Shown: positions 11,575 through 21,634 of the stretch, piece by piece
How positions within the stretch are numbered: position 1 is the first letter of the stretch
How the letters are laid out: the number at the start of each line of letters is the position of its first letter
Origin: Granulicella sapmiensis
GTDB lineage: Bacteria > Acidobacteriota > Terriglobia > Terriglobales > Acidobacteriaceae
Reading direction: 5' to 3'
Length of the DNA stretch: 64,000 bases
Assembly: GCA_026225395.1 (NCBI GenBank)
Contig: JAMFSR010000001.1
Coordinates: forward strand, 1 to 64,000
Made by a program: the position numbers and the translations under genes
The notes under the pieces: model-generated
What the model was told of the DNA's origin: nothing
What the model saw: only the letters and a program-made list of their open reading frames with translations
Database searches by the model: none

Positions 11575-11653
11575 CGATAAACGCACAAAAAAGAAAGCCT
11601 CCTGCGTAAAATCATGAGGCTTTCTTGCGTTTTAGGCATACGTGCGTTTATCG
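11575..11653. terminator. Nested inverted-repeat transcription terminator
   Basis: Inner arms AAGAAAGCCTC/GAGGCTTTCTT (11591-11601/11616-11626), outer arms CGATAAACGCAC/GTGCGTTTATCG (11575-11586/11642-11653). Confidence 0.7.
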
Positions 11654-11708
11654 TTAGTACAGCACGGCAATCGCACGAGCTTTCGTAGCTGTGCCGTCGG
11701 GAGGATTC

Positions 11709-12560
11709 GTGAACGCCACCCTCGCCCCAGTCCCGCCACCCCCTGTCGCGCCCCTCGCCCCAAAAGTCAAAGTTTCCCCCGCAACCGCGCTTGAGGTCTA
11801 CACCGGCGACCCCAATTTCATGGCCTCGCTTGCCCGCGGTCTGGTCGTAATCCAGGCGTTTACGCCGCAAACGCCGCAGATGACCATCTCGCAGCTCTCC
11901 GTGCGCACAGGCCTTTCCCGCGCCGCCGTGCGCCGCTGCTTGTACACGCTCGTCAAGCTCGGCTTTGCCGGAGCGGACGAAGCCCAGCGCTACTCCCTGC
12001 GCCCCAAGATGCTCACGCTGGCCAACACCTACACGGCCTCCAGCACCCTCGCCAACGCCGCGCAGCCCATCCTGGAACGCATGTCCGCCGCGCTTGGCGA
12101 AAGCTTCTCCGTCGCCACGCTGGACGGCGAAGACATCGTCTACATCGCGCGTACCACGGTGACGCGGGTGATGTCGGTCGATCTGCACATCGGCTCGCGC
12201 CTGCCGGCCTTCTGCACCAGCATGGGCCGCGTCCTGCTCGCCTACCTGCCGCAGGATCAGCTCGAGTCCTTCCTGGCCCGTGCTCACTTCACCCAGTTCA
12301 CGCCCCGGACCATCGTCAATGCCGACAAACTCCGCCTGGCCCTGCGCAACGTCCGCCGCAATGGATATGCGCTGGTCGATCAGGAGATGGAAATCGGCCT
12401 CCGTTCGATTGCGGTTCCCGTCCAGGCCCCTAACGGCCGGGTTGTGGCGACGGTGAACTTGAGCGGACATGCCCCCCGCATGCCTATGCTCGACATGCAG
12501 ACCCGGTTCCTGCCGCACCTGCGGGCCGCAGCCGCGGAACTGAGCGTGTTTCTCCGATAA
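11709..12560 (+). CDS. IclR family transcriptional regulator
   Basis: HTH (MTISQLSVRTGLSRAAVRRCLYTLVKLGF) plus IclR effector domain; GTG 11709 preceded by GGGAGG. Confidence 0.88.
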   Translation: MNATLAPVPPPPVAPLAPKVKVSPATALEVYTGDPNFMASLARGLVVIQAFTPQTPQMTISQLSVRTGLSRAAVRRCLYTLVKLGFAGADEAQRYSLRPKMLTLANTYTASSTLANAAQPILERMSAALGESFSVATLDGEDIVYIARTTVTRVMSVDLHIGSRLPAFCTSMGRVLLAYLPQDQLESFLARAHFTQFTPRTIVNADKLRLALRNVRRNGYALVDQEMEIGLRSIAVPVQAPNGRVVATVNLSGHAPRMPMLDMQTRFLPHLRAAAAELSVFLR

Positions 12561-12789
12561 CCGGATCTCCCGCCGTAACCCAAAGTATCCGTTGCTAACC
12601 GGGCCGGGCAAGTCCCGGAAAGGTGCCCGTGGGCGTAACCCCTCGGGTGCCTCCGTGCGTCAAAGCTACGTGAAGTAGTTTATAAAGTTTGCAACGATAA
12701 CTCGGACTTGCCCGGCGACAAAACTGTGACACTTCCCCAAGCCTTCAAGTCTGCAAAAAGTCTTTTATGCAGATGGACTTACAGGTAGA

Positions 12790-13893
12790 ATGGACTTAAT
12801 CAAACCTTTGGAAAATATGAGCCTGGCACTAGAGATGCACGAAGCTTCCCTCCATCTTCCCCAGGCGCACCTCGCTGCGGAGATGGCTGAAGAAACTGCC
12901 GATCCCGCATTTTTCTATTGTTTAATCGTTATCCTTCTGCCGTTGCTCGCGATTCCGGCGTTTATCGGTCTGGGCAAATCGGACTTCTTTCTGCATCACG
13001 GCGCCAGCGCCTGGGTAAAAGCCAACGACGAGATCTTCAACCTGCAGGGACGCAACTGCGACGTGCTGGTCTACGGCGATTCCACGGCGATGACCGGCAT
13101 CAACCCGGCGGTCGTCTCGCAGGAAACCGGCTTTAAAACCTGCAACATAGCCGTCACGAATGCCGTTCTGGCCGTGACCGGCAACCTCACGCTCGACCAC
13201 TACCTCCAGCAGAATGAAAAACCCAAAATGCTGATCGTTCAGCTCTCTCCGGATGACTTTCAGCAGGAGAACCGGGTTTGGAGGCACACGATCTACGCCG
13301 AGGGTTTGCTGGAGCTCCTGCGGCACGGCTCGCCCGAAGACAGCCGCCGCGTACTGCTGACCCATCCGCACGAGGCGGTTTCTTTTGCCGGTTACGCCGC
13401 CGGATTCAGCGCCTACTATGCCATCAAGGACATGTGGTTCCGAGCAACCCACCTGCGGCCCGAAGAAGACCAGATCCAGGTCCGCAACGGCTTCTTTACT
13501 CCACCCTCGCCCGCCCGCACCTACTGCGACCCGGCAGCGGCGCTGCACGACGGCTCTCGCGAGTTCCCTCGTTCCGTAGCGGATGACTACATCAACGGCT
13601 ACTCGGACCGTAGTGCCGTTGTGCTGGTAGATGTCGCGCCGATCCCGTCGTGCGACGCGAACCTTGCCGCTTACTCTTCGGAGCTGGAAGGCGTCACCAG
13701 CAACTCGCTGCTCTCGCTGCCCATCGGCGCCTTCAACGACGACCGGCACTACACTGCCGGTGGATCGCAGATTGTCAGCACGCTGGTAGCACGGCAGGTC
13801 AACGAGACTGCCTTTAAGAATCCTGCTCTCGACAACCGAACTCAGGCTATGTCCGACGTCGCCTCGCTGCGTTTTGTTTCCCTGCAGCACTGA
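12790..13893 (+). CDS. Membrane-anchored SGNH-like hydrolase/acetyltransferase-associated protein
   Basis: N-terminal TM; VYGDSTAMTGINP block I-like serine motif and C-terminal DDRHY (DxxH); adjacent to MBOAT gene. Confidence 0.65.
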   Translation: MDLIKPLENMSLALEMHEASLHLPQAHLAAEMAEETADPAFFYCLIVILLPLLAIPAFIGLGKSDFFLHHGASAWVKANDEIFNLQGRNCDVLVYGDSTAMTGINPAVVSQETGFKTCNIAVTNAVLAVTGNLTLDHYLQQNEKPKMLIVQLSPDDFQQENRVWRHTIYAEGLLELLRHGSPEDSRRVLLTHPHEAVSFAGYAAGFSAYYAIKDMWFRATHLRPEEDQIQVRNGFFTPPSPARTYCDPAAALHDGSREFPRSVADDYINGYSDRSAVVLVDVAPIPSCDANLAAYSSELEGVTSNSLLSLPIGAFNDDRHYTAGGSQIVSTLVARQVNETAFKNPALDNRTQAMSDVASLRFVSLQH

Positions 13894-13965
13894 TCCAAGG
13901 GCCGCAAGCAAGGAACGCCATGAGCGTTTGATACCCTCACCCTAGAGACTGCTCCGCGTCAGACG

Positions 13966-15486
13966 ATGCTTTTCAACTCATTCATCTTTATCTTTTGCTT
14001 TCTTCCCATCACCATGCTGGGCTTCCACCTGCTTGGCCTGAATGGCCGTCGCCCGGTGATTGCCTGGTTGACGGTCTGTTCCATCGTCTTCTATGCGAAG
14101 TGGAACATGATCTTCGTGTTCTTTCTGCTGGGCTCAATCGTCGTCAACTACGGGGTTGCGATCTCCATCTCGAAGGCAATAGAAGGCAGTTTGCGGCGAC
14201 GCCAAATTCTTGCTCTCGGTGTCTCCCTCAACCTGCTTGCGCTCTTCTATTACAAGTACCTGTATCGCACGCTTCTCATGTTGCACAGCCTGCATCTGCA
14301 CACGCCAACCACGCACTCCGTGTTGCTTCCGCTGGGCATCTCCTTCTTCACCTTCACGCAGATCTCGTATCTGGTCGATCTTGCGCAAGGCCAGGCTGAG
14401 CGGCAGGACCTGCTCAGCTACATGCTGTTCGTGACGTTCTTTCCTCATCTGATCGCCGGCCCCATCCTGCACCACAAGGAGATGATGCCGCAGTTCGCTC
14501 CCGGCCGCCGCTTCCGGCTCATCCCTGCCGATGTCTCGCTCGGGCTCACATGGTTCCTCTTTGGGTTGGGGAAGAAAGTCCTCATCGCCGACCAGCTTTC
14601 CGACCAGGCCAACCGCGCCTTCGCGCATGCGGGCCATCAGACCGCGGCTTCTGCATGGGCTGGTTTGATCATGTACACGATGCAGTTGTACTTCGACTTC
14701 TCGGGCTACTCGGACATGGCGCTGGGTCTCGCGCGCATCTTCTCGATCCGTTTCCCGCTGAACTTCGATTCGCCGTTCAAGGCCACCAGTGTTACCGAGT
14801 ACTGGCAGCGATGGCACATGACGCTGACGCGCTACGTTACGCTTTATCTTTACAATCCCATTTTGCTTGGCGTTCAACGGCGACGGCTTGCCGCGGGCAA
14901 GAAGATCTCACGCAAGTCACTCGCTACGGTCGGCGGGTTCACCGCTATGGTGGCGTATCCCACCATCATCACCATGCTTTTGACGGGTCTATGGCATGGC
15001 GCCGGGTTGCAGTTTCTGATCTTCGGCTTGCTGCATGGAATCTACCTCACTGCCAATCAGGCATGGCGCCACTTCCGCCAGCGGACGAAGGGAGTTCCAC
15101 CGGAACCGCCCACCGGGCTCGTGCGCACGGTGCTGCGCCTCGGCGTGTTCCTGCAGATCTCTTTCGCACTGATCTTCTTCCGCGCCGACTCCACCCACGC
15201 GGCGTTCGCCATGCTTCGCGATCTTACCGGCTTCAATGGCAGCGGCCACTTTGGCACATTGCTGGATGCGGCGCTCGGTCTGGCTCTGTTCCCTGTCGTA
15301 TGGTTCATGCCGAACACGCAGCAGATCCTGGGCGAAGAGCCCTCAACAACCGCTGCTCCCACCAATCTTCTGCCACGGCTGCGCTGGAGCCCGAACCTTG
15401 GCTGGGGCCTGGCGATGGCCGTGCTCTTCTTCGCCATCCTCGCAAACCTGGACCACACCAGTTCGTTCCTGTACTTCCAGTTTTGA
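13966..15486 (+). CDS. MBOAT family O-acyltransferase (AlgI-like)
   Basis: Multi-TM; PLGISFFTFTQISYLVD, YFDFSGYSDMALGLARIFSI, EYWQRWHMTLTRYV, LLTGLWHGAGLQFLIFG. Confidence 0.93.
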   Translation: MLFNSFIFIFCFLPITMLGFHLLGLNGRRPVIAWLTVCSIVFYAKWNMIFVFFLLGSIVVNYGVAISISKAIEGSLRRRQILALGVSLNLLALFYYKYLYRTLLMLHSLHLHTPTTHSVLLPLGISFFTFTQISYLVDLAQGQAERQDLLSYMLFVTFFPHLIAGPILHHKEMMPQFAPGRRFRLIPADVSLGLTWFLFGLGKKVLIADQLSDQANRAFAHAGHQTAASAWAGLIMYTMQLYFDFSGYSDMALGLARIFSIRFPLNFDSPFKATSVTEYWQRWHMTLTRYVTLYLYNPILLGVQRRRLAAGKKISRKSLATVGGFTAMVAYPTIITMLLTGLWHGAGLQFLIFGLLHGIYLTANQAWRHFRQRTKGVPPEPPTGLVRTVLRLGVFLQISFALIFFRADSTHAAFAMLRDLTGFNGSGHFGTLLDAALGLALFPVVWFMPNTQQILGEEPSTTAAPTNLLPRLRWSPNLGWGLAMAVLFFAILANLDHTSSFLYFQF

Positions 15487-15491
15487 GAGAG

Positions 15492-15545
15492 CAGGTTTTA
15501 GGTTCCAGGTTTTAGGTCTCAGCTGGAACCTGAAACCTGTTTTTA
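15492..15545. terminator. Bidirectional terminator between convergent genes
   Basis: 17-bp arms CAGGTTTTAGGTTCCAG (15492-15508) and CTGGAACCTGAAACCTG (15523-15539), one mismatch, followed by TTTTT. Confidence 0.6.
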
Positions 15546-18476
15546 ATCGTCATCATCCTTCTTCCACTTGTGATGAACGAGGAGCTGTGGAGGCGCAGGC
15601 TTGTTGCCCATCGCGTCCTGCCACAGGACCAGGTTCAGCTTGTTCGGATCAGCATGGTCCTCGTGTTTGAAGTCCATCTTCATTGACGCGGACGCACCCG
15701 GCGCACCTGGCTTGTTGGGCGTGTAGATTAAGCCGTTCTTACGGTTGGAGACATCCGCCGCGAACGCCACCTGATCGCCTGGGCCTGTAAACAACGTTGA
15801 GATCAGTGAAGAGAACGCGTCGTTGTTATTCATCGGTGGAACGTCGAGTACAGTTTCCATCGTGCGGATCATGCTCACGGTTGAGTAGAAGCGGCTATCG
15901 ACAAACGCCGCCTCACCCGGCTTTGCATGCGGCGAATATTTGCTCACAACGATGCCCAGCGAACGATGTGCGTCCACGTGGTCTGCACCATTTTGCGCAT
16001 CGTCCTCCAGGATGAAGAACGCTGTGTCGTCCCAGTATGCTGAGTGCGAGATCGCTTCGACCGCGCGGCCAATCGCGAGATCATTGTCCGCGACCGAAGA
16101 CTTCGGACTTGGCCCTCCAGGCCGTGTGCCTGCCGTGTGGTCGTTCGGCAGCCGTAGCTGGATGTAATTCGGCATCGTGTCGTTACCCGCCGCGCGATCC
16201 TTCTTCCACTGCTCCAGATGCCGCAGGAAAATGTTCACGCGAATCTGATCGGGAACCATCAGGTTGAAGTCAGGCGACTCCGGCGCGAAATGCCCGACGA
16301 GCTCGGGCTTGGTCGGCACATTGTTCGCCAGCCTTGGAATGTTCCATGCCCATAGATTTTTGCCTCCGCCCCACTCTGCGGGGATAGGATCGCCGGGCCG
16401 GATGAACGGTTCTGCGCAAGCTTCAGCATCCCCCGTCGTGCCCAGCTTCGGATCCATCGTCTTCGGCTTCTTTTCGGCCTTCGCCGCACAGAAGGTGGAG
16501 TTTACGTATTCGGCGAAGTGATACACCGTTTTCCCGTGCTTCGCGAAGTTGGTCCACAAATATCCACTCGCCGGCTCCGCCACATCGGGAATGTGCTGCA
16601 GCAGCGGATACCCATTCGCGACCACACCCTCGTAGTCATAGGTGCGCTCTCCTCCGCGATAGTCGATCTGCCACGTCTTCTCCAGGTAGTCGGTCCCGAT
16701 CGCAGCGTTCGACCACACATGGCCTTCGCCTGAAACCTCACCTGAGTCGAAGAAGTTATCCAGCACACCGAACTGCAGTGCCAGCTTGTGCTGGTTCGGC
16801 GTAATGTCCGCACCGTACATCGTCAACGACGGATCACCGTTGCCTACAGGCTTTCCATCCTTCGATAAATCACCCAGGATCTGATCGTAGGTGCGGTTCT
16901 CCTTAATGATGTAGATGATGTGCTTGATCGGGCTCTTGCCGCCGGCAAAATTGATCTTCTCCGCTCCCGCCTTCATCCGATTGGACTCGAGCACAACATC
17001 GGTTGACGCTTTCAACCCGCTTTCGACAATGGCCTCATCGAGCATCGCTAGCGAGCCGTAGTCGATCGTCGGCGCATAGGTAAAGCTCGCGCCTGAGCGT
17101 TTCGAACCGGCAACCGTGGGTTGCGGCATGTTATTCGGCCCCGTCCCCTTGCCTCGCCCGGTCGCAACATAAAGTTTGCCTCCGCTTGCAAGCATGGCCA
17201 TCGGCATCATCTCAGTCGGCACAAAACCGATCGGCTCGGTCATGCCTTTTGCTTTCGCCATGCTATGCAGCTTGTGCGTATCGAGTACGGCAACAGCGTC
17301 GGAGCCCATGTTCGCCGCGTACAAACGTGAACCATCGGCGCTTTCAGCCAGCGCATCCGGCTCCGCGCCAAAGTAGCTCTGTCCGGGCAGCCGCGTATCG
17401 AAGTACCCACGCACTGCGAGTTCCGCTTCCGCGGTTTTGCCGATCTCAATCGCTCCCACCGCATCGCGATTTGAGAGCGCAACATACAAAAGCCCGTCAT
17501 GCTCATCGAGCAGCAAGGAACATGGATGCGTCCCGGGATCGATCGGCGAACTCGGCTTCAGCAGCGAAACCTTCCGCGTCACTCGCCCATTGACGAGATT
17601 CACCTCCGCTACTTCACTCGCGTTCCATAGCGCAACAAATGCGCGGCTCCCATCCTTCGTGACCGCAAGCGCAATCGGATACGTGGAAGGCACTGCATCC
17701 GTCTCGGAGAGATCAAAGGACTTTTCAATCGTGCCACTCTTCGCATCGAGCAGCACAACGGTGTCGGAAAGATTCTCCGCCACCAGCAACCGTTCCGTCG
17801 CACCCGGCACAATGGCGATCGCTGCCGGATACGGTATTCCAAGTTTTGGATCACCACCCTTTTGTTCTCCACTGGTCTTGCCCGGCCCGAGCTTCACCAT
17901 TGGAAGCTTCAGGAATCCCTGCGGCGTTAACACGCCTTGCGAGAATCCATACACAACAATCCCGTTGCCAACCTTGTCGTGCCCGTCGCCCTCAGGAGAG
18001 CTGATCGAAGCCAGACTCGCATAGACCTTTGTTCCATCGGCGCTGAATGCGAGGCCGGAAAAGAATGTCTGCGCCGCGCGCTCGCCTACGCGCGGATCGG
18101 GAAAGTCCTTTACCGCTCCGCTGGCGACGCTCAGCACTGCCAGCGACTGTCCGTAATTCGACTCATAGGTCCCATAGCCTGCGTTGATCGCCACGACCCA
18201 CTTCCCATCGGGAGAAGCCGCAAGCGAGAGCGGCAGACTGTTCACTCTTCGTGGATCACCCGGCGCAGGAGGCAATAGCTGCTTGCTCGTCGGAAGATTG
18301 ATAGCTTTCTGCAAGCCCGCGGGTGCGCCTTGGGCATGCAAACCTGGCACTGTTCCAGCCGTCAGCGAAACAGCGAGAATCCATCGAAAGAACCGATTTT
18401 TCCCACAATAAAAGCGCTTCGCCATGTGATCAACCTTGACCGCTTCTTCCGTTACAAAAGTCTTACACCCGCTCAT
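15543..18476 (-). CDS. Bifunctional YncE-like beta-propeller / phosphoesterase (alkaline phosphatase superfamily) protein
   Basis: N-terminal propeller repeats (LPGSPVVL-type VAENLSDTVVLLDAKSG), C-terminal IIYIIKENRTYDQILGDLSKDG and FFILEDDAQNGADHVDAHR. Likely start at internal Met (MAKRFYCGKN, about 18425). Confidence 0.85.
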   Translation of the reverse strand: MSGCKTFVTEEAVKVDHMAKRFYCGKNRFFRWILAVSLTAGTVPGLHAQGAPAGLQKAINLPTSKQLLPPAPGDPRRVNSLPLSLAASPDGKWVVAINAGYGTYESNYGQSLAVLSVASGAVKDFPDPRVGERAAQTFFSGLAFSADGTKVYASLASISSPEGDGHDKVGNGIVVYGFSQGVLTPQGFLKLPMVKLGPGKTSGEQKGGDPKLGIPYPAAIAIVPGATERLLVAENLSDTVVLLDAKSGTIEKSFDLSETDAVPSTYPIALAVTKDGSRAFVALWNASEVAEVNLVNGRVTRKVSLLKPSSPIDPGTHPCSLLLDEHDGLLYVALSNRDAVGAIEIGKTAEAELAVRGYFDTRLPGQSYFGAEPDALAESADGSRLYAANMGSDAVAVLDTHKLHSMAKAKGMTEPIGFVPTEMMPMAMLASGGKLYVATGRGKGTGPNNMPQPTVAGSKRSGASFTYAPTIDYGSLAMLDEAIVESGLKASTDVVLESNRMKAGAEKINFAGGKSPIKHIIYIIKENRTYDQILGDLSKDGKPVGNGDPSLTMYGADITPNQHKLALQFGVLDNFFDSGEVSGEGHVWSNAAIGTDYLEKTWQIDYRGGERTYDYEGVVANGYPLLQHIPDVAEPASGYLWTNFAKHGKTVYHFAEYVNSTFCAAKAEKKPKTMDPKLGTTGDAEACAEPFIRPGDPIPAEWGGGKNLWAWNIPRLANNVPTKPELVGHFAPESPDFNLMVPDQIRVNIFLRHLEQWKKDRAAGNDTMPNYIQLRLPNDHTAGTRPGGPSPKSSVADNDLAIGRAVEAISHSAYWDDTAFFILEDDAQNGADHVDAHRSLGIVVSKYSPHAKPGEAAFVDSRFYSTVSMIRTMETVLDVPPMNNNDAFSSLISTLFTGPGDQVAFAADVSNRKNGLIYTPNKPGAPGASASMKMDFKHEDHADPNKLNLVLWQDAMGNKPAPPQLLVHHKWKKDDDD

Positions 18477-18490
18477 AGCTGCCTCACGAT

Positions 18491-19561
18491 ATGGTCATAA
18501 CTGTAACTGAAACTCAGAGGTACAACGTGGAAATGAACAGTCTCTTGACACAAGCCGAAGTTGATTACATCGAAACAAAGCCCGAGCCCATCAATGACGC
18601 ACCTGCCATTGGCGCTAGGGACCCGCTCGCTGCCGTGAAGCAGACCACGCAGAAGATCAAACAGGATCTTCGCATGGGCCGCGAGCACCAGCAGGGCCGC
18701 ATCAACTGGATCACCACGATCTTTATGGGACTGTTCCACGTCGGCGCCGTCGCGGCGTTGCTTCCGATGTTCTGGTCGTGGAAGAACCTTGCCGCATTCG
18801 GCATTATGTACTTCCTCGCGATTAACGTCGGCATCGGCATGACCTATCATCGTCTGCTCACGCACCGCGGCTATCGCGTTCCTCACTGGCTTGAAGTCTT
18901 CATGACCGCCTGCGGCACCATGGCGCTTGAAGGCGGACCGATCTTCTGGGTCGCCACGCACCGTGTTCATCATCAGAACTCCGACGACGAAGGCGATCCG
19001 CACACACCGCATGACGGCACCTGGTGGGCTCACGCCGGTTGGATTCTTTCCGGCCGCGCGCTCCACTCGGAAACCGCACTCCTCGGCCGTTACGCTCCCG
19101 ACCTCACTCGCGACCGCGCTCATGTGTGGCTCTCGAAGTACCACTGGCTCCCGCTGACCGCCACCGGCATTCTGCAGGTCATTATCGGTGCAGCTGTTGC
19201 ACCCAGCGGCCATCGCATCATCGGCGCACTCGGCATGGTCCTTTGGGGCACGTTCCTTCGCGTCACGCTCGGCCTGCACGCTACATGGCTGGTCAACTCC
19301 GCAACGCACCTCTGGGGCAAGCGCCGCTTTGAAACCAAGGACGATTCGCGCAATAGCTGGTGGGTCGCTCTGCTTACCGGCGGCGAAGGCTGGCACAACA
19401 ACCACCACGCGCATCCGGTCAGCGCTCGCCACGGCCTCACGTGGTACGAGTTCGACATCAACTACTACGGCATCTGGCTTTTGAAGAAAGTCGGCCTCGC
19501 GAAGAAAGTCCAGATCGCGCAGTTCGATCCCGCAAACCCCAGGCCTGCCGGCGCCGCATAA
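18491..19561 (+). CDS. Acyl-CoA/fatty acid desaturase
   Basis: Histidine boxes HRLLTHRGY, HRVHHQNSDDEGDPHTP, GEGWHNNHHAHP. Confidence 0.93.
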   Translation: MVITVTETQRYNVEMNSLLTQAEVDYIETKPEPINDAPAIGARDPLAAVKQTTQKIKQDLRMGREHQQGRINWITTIFMGLFHVGAVAALLPMFWSWKNLAAFGIMYFLAINVGIGMTYHRLLTHRGYRVPHWLEVFMTACGTMALEGGPIFWVATHRVHHQNSDDEGDPHTPHDGTWWAHAGWILSGRALHSETALLGRYAPDLTRDRAHVWLSKYHWLPLTATGILQVIIGAAVAPSGHRIIGALGMVLWGTFLRVTLGLHATWLVNSATHLWGKRRFETKDDSRNSWWVALLTGGEGWHNNHHAHPVSARHGLTWYEFDINYYGIWLLKKVGLAKKVQIAQFDPANPRPAGAA

Positions 19562-19583
19562 GCCAGTAAAGTAACAAGTAAGT

Positions 19584-19615
19584 AAAGGCCGCCTCTATCG
19601 AGGCGGCCTTTCTCG
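19584..19615. terminator. Intrinsic terminator
   Basis: AAAGGCCGCCTC-tatc-GAGGCGGCCTTT then TCTCGTT. Confidence 0.7.
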
Positions 19616-19634
19616 TTGTCATAACGCATGCCTA

Positions 19635-20567
19635 CTAAGCCGCGTTCGGATTTGCCCGGCGGCGGACGACACGACTTGACGCACCCATCCTACGCTGTGC
19701 CGGCCCAGGCGTTGCCGTCGGATCGACCGTCGCCACAAGGTCCGCATGCATCCCCAGCCGAAGATCGTTCACGTACAACGGCTGCAACTTTGCAATCGGC
19801 TCCGCTCCATGCTGGTCGGTGAACACAGCGTCCTCCGCCTGCGTGGTGCGATGGATCTTGTGCTGCTTATACGGCTCATGCAGCATTAGCTCCGCGGCGA
19901 CATGTTCGGGGAAAAAGACCTGTCCGATGTGCGAGGTGTGTCCCGCCGCATACGTCCTGCCTTCAGCGTGTCCACCCAGACGGACCTTGAAATGAATATG
20001 GTTCGTCCGCCCCATATAGAAGCCGGGAAACACCGTCGTAAAGTTCACGGCACCATCGGAGCCGGTCATCTGAATGCCACGCAGGAACGTCAGCCTATCG
20101 CTCGGGTGATTCTCTGGTGGCGGCCCCATACCTTCGGGCGGCCCAGGATGATTGCCCGGATGCTGCGGATCGAATCCCGGCGGCGGGCCGTCAGGACCAT
20201 CCGGTCCACCAGGTCCACCCGGCCCCATCGGATTCTGCTTCGTAAACCCTGCATAAAGCCCCAGCGCATCGCAATGCCATAGATCCACGGCCGCATTTTC
20301 GAGCGGCTTGCACGTCCGCGCATCCAGCACCAGGATCCGCAGCGAAAGCGGTATACCCGGCTTTTTCTCCACAATATCGGACCGCAGCATCTCATCCGCC
20401 ACGTAATACGGCCCTTCTTCCTGCTCGGCAGCAAGCCTGCAAATGTCAGCCTCCTGCTTCAACCCCGCAGCGAACGCAGCCCGCTGCAACTGCATTGTCG
20501 TCGCTAAAGCAGCGCCGGATACCAGAAATCTCCGCCGCGTTACATCGAATATCCGTTCCTTCATCAT
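19635..20567 (-). CDS. Intradiol ring-cleavage dioxygenase-like protein
   Basis: EEGPYYVADEMLRSDI, AAVDLWHCDALGLYAGF, FPGFYMGRTNHIHFKV (Tyr/His iron ligands); Tat-like N-terminus. Confidence 0.88.
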   Translation of the reverse strand: MMKERIFDVTRRRFLVSGAALATTMQLQRAAFAAGLKQEADICRLAAEQEEGPYYVADEMLRSDIVEKKPGIPLSLRILVLDARTCKPLENAAVDLWHCDALGLYAGFTKQNPMGPGGPGGPDGPDGPPPGFDPQHPGNHPGPPEGMGPPPENHPSDRLTFLRGIQMTGSDGAVNFTTVFPGFYMGRTNHIHFKVRLGGHAEGRTYAAGHTSHIGQVFFPEHVAAELMLHEPYKQHKIHRTTQAEDAVFTDQHGAEPIAKLQPLYVNDLRLGMHADLVATVDPTATPGPAQRRMGASSRVVRRRANPNAA

Positions 20568-20691
20568 TCTCCTTGGCCCCGAATCCGGATTTCTGCTCGG
20601 CCCGCCGGTTTAGCGCAATAGACGAAGCTCTTGCCACCTGCGGGTTACATCGCCAGGAAACATTCGCCAACCGCTATACTCACCCCCAAGG

Positions 20692-21615
20692 ATGAACCTC
20701 ACTCGCCGCCGCGGAGCCATTGCATTTTTCATCACCCTCGGCGTGTGCCTCACGGCGCTGGCGATCACGCTCAATATCACCTGGATCCACAACAACGGCC
20801 GCCGGCTGGCAATCGATATCGTCGGTGTGCTGCTGTTCGCCATCCTCATCGCCGGCGTCGTGCTGAACACCGTCTTCCTCGTCCGTGAAATCCGCCGCAA
20901 CGAGCGCCAGGACTCGTTCCTCAACGCGGTCACGCACGAACTCAAAACGCCCATCGCCAGCATCCGGCTCTACCTCGACACACTTGACCGCCGCTCCATG
21001 GACGAAGCCCAGCGCCAGAAGTTCTACGCCATCATGCGTTCGGATACTGACCGCCTGCTCACCACTGTCGAGCGCGTACTCAAAGCCGGCGAACTGGGGC
21101 AGCGCCATCGCGAAGGTCAGCGCAAGCGCATTGAGCTCCATCCGCTGGTCGCCGACTGCATCGCAACCACACTAGCCCGGCACCACCTGCCCGCCGAGGC
21201 CATCACCCTCGCCGACGTCCCCGGCAGCGTGCGCCTCTACGTCATCGGCATCTCCGAGGACCTCCGCACCGCGATCCTCAACCTGCTCGACAACGCCGTA
21301 AAGTATTCGCCCAACGGCGTCTCCATCACATGCCGCCTGCAGATCGAGCACTACACCTGGGTCGCGCTTTCCATCACCGACACCGGCCTCGGCATCCCGC
21401 CCCGCGAACTCAAGCGCATCTTCAAACGCTTCTACCGCGCGCGGTCGAACGACCTCGTCAAGATCAAAGGCACCGGCCTCGGCCTGTTCCTCGTAGACAC
21501 CATCGCCCGCCAGCACGGTGGCACCGTCCGCGCAGTTTCCGAAGGCCCTGGCAAAGGTTCCACAATGATCCTGAAACTGCCTCTATCCATCAACGGCAGC
21601 GCCGCGAAAACGTAG
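20692..21615 (+). CDS. Sensor histidine kinase
   Basis: Two TMs; H-box AVTHELKTPIASIRLYLDT; N box LNLLDNAVKYSP; DTGLGIPP; GTGLGLFLVDTIARQHGG. Confidence 0.93.
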   Translation: MNLTRRRGAIAFFITLGVCLTALAITLNITWIHNNGRRLAIDIVGVLLFAILIAGVVLNTVFLVREIRRNERQDSFLNAVTHELKTPIASIRLYLDTLDRRSMDEAQRQKFYAIMRSDTDRLLTTVERVLKAGELGQRHREGQRKRIELHPLVADCIATTLARHHLPAEAITLADVPGSVRLYVIGISEDLRTAILNLLDNAVKYSPNGVSITCRLQIEHYTWVALSITDTGLGIPPRELKRIFKRFYRARSNDLVKIKGTGLGLFLVDTIARQHGGTVRAVSEGPGKGSTMILKLPLSINGSAAKT

Positions 21616-21634
21616 TCTCGTTTACCATAAAGCC

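Noticed and set aside
10068-12611. 847-aa minus-strand ORF
   Set aside because: Antisense shadow of pgi and the IclR gene; Gly/Val/Glu/Asp-rich low-complexity translation typical of high-GC complementary frames.
12603-12716. Known c-di-GMP-I (GEMM) or cobalamin riboswitch
   Set aside because: Looked for the GGCAAACC / GACGCAAAGC elements and the B12 box; only superficial similarity (GGGCAAG, GTCAAAGCTACG), so kept as an unassigned structured region.
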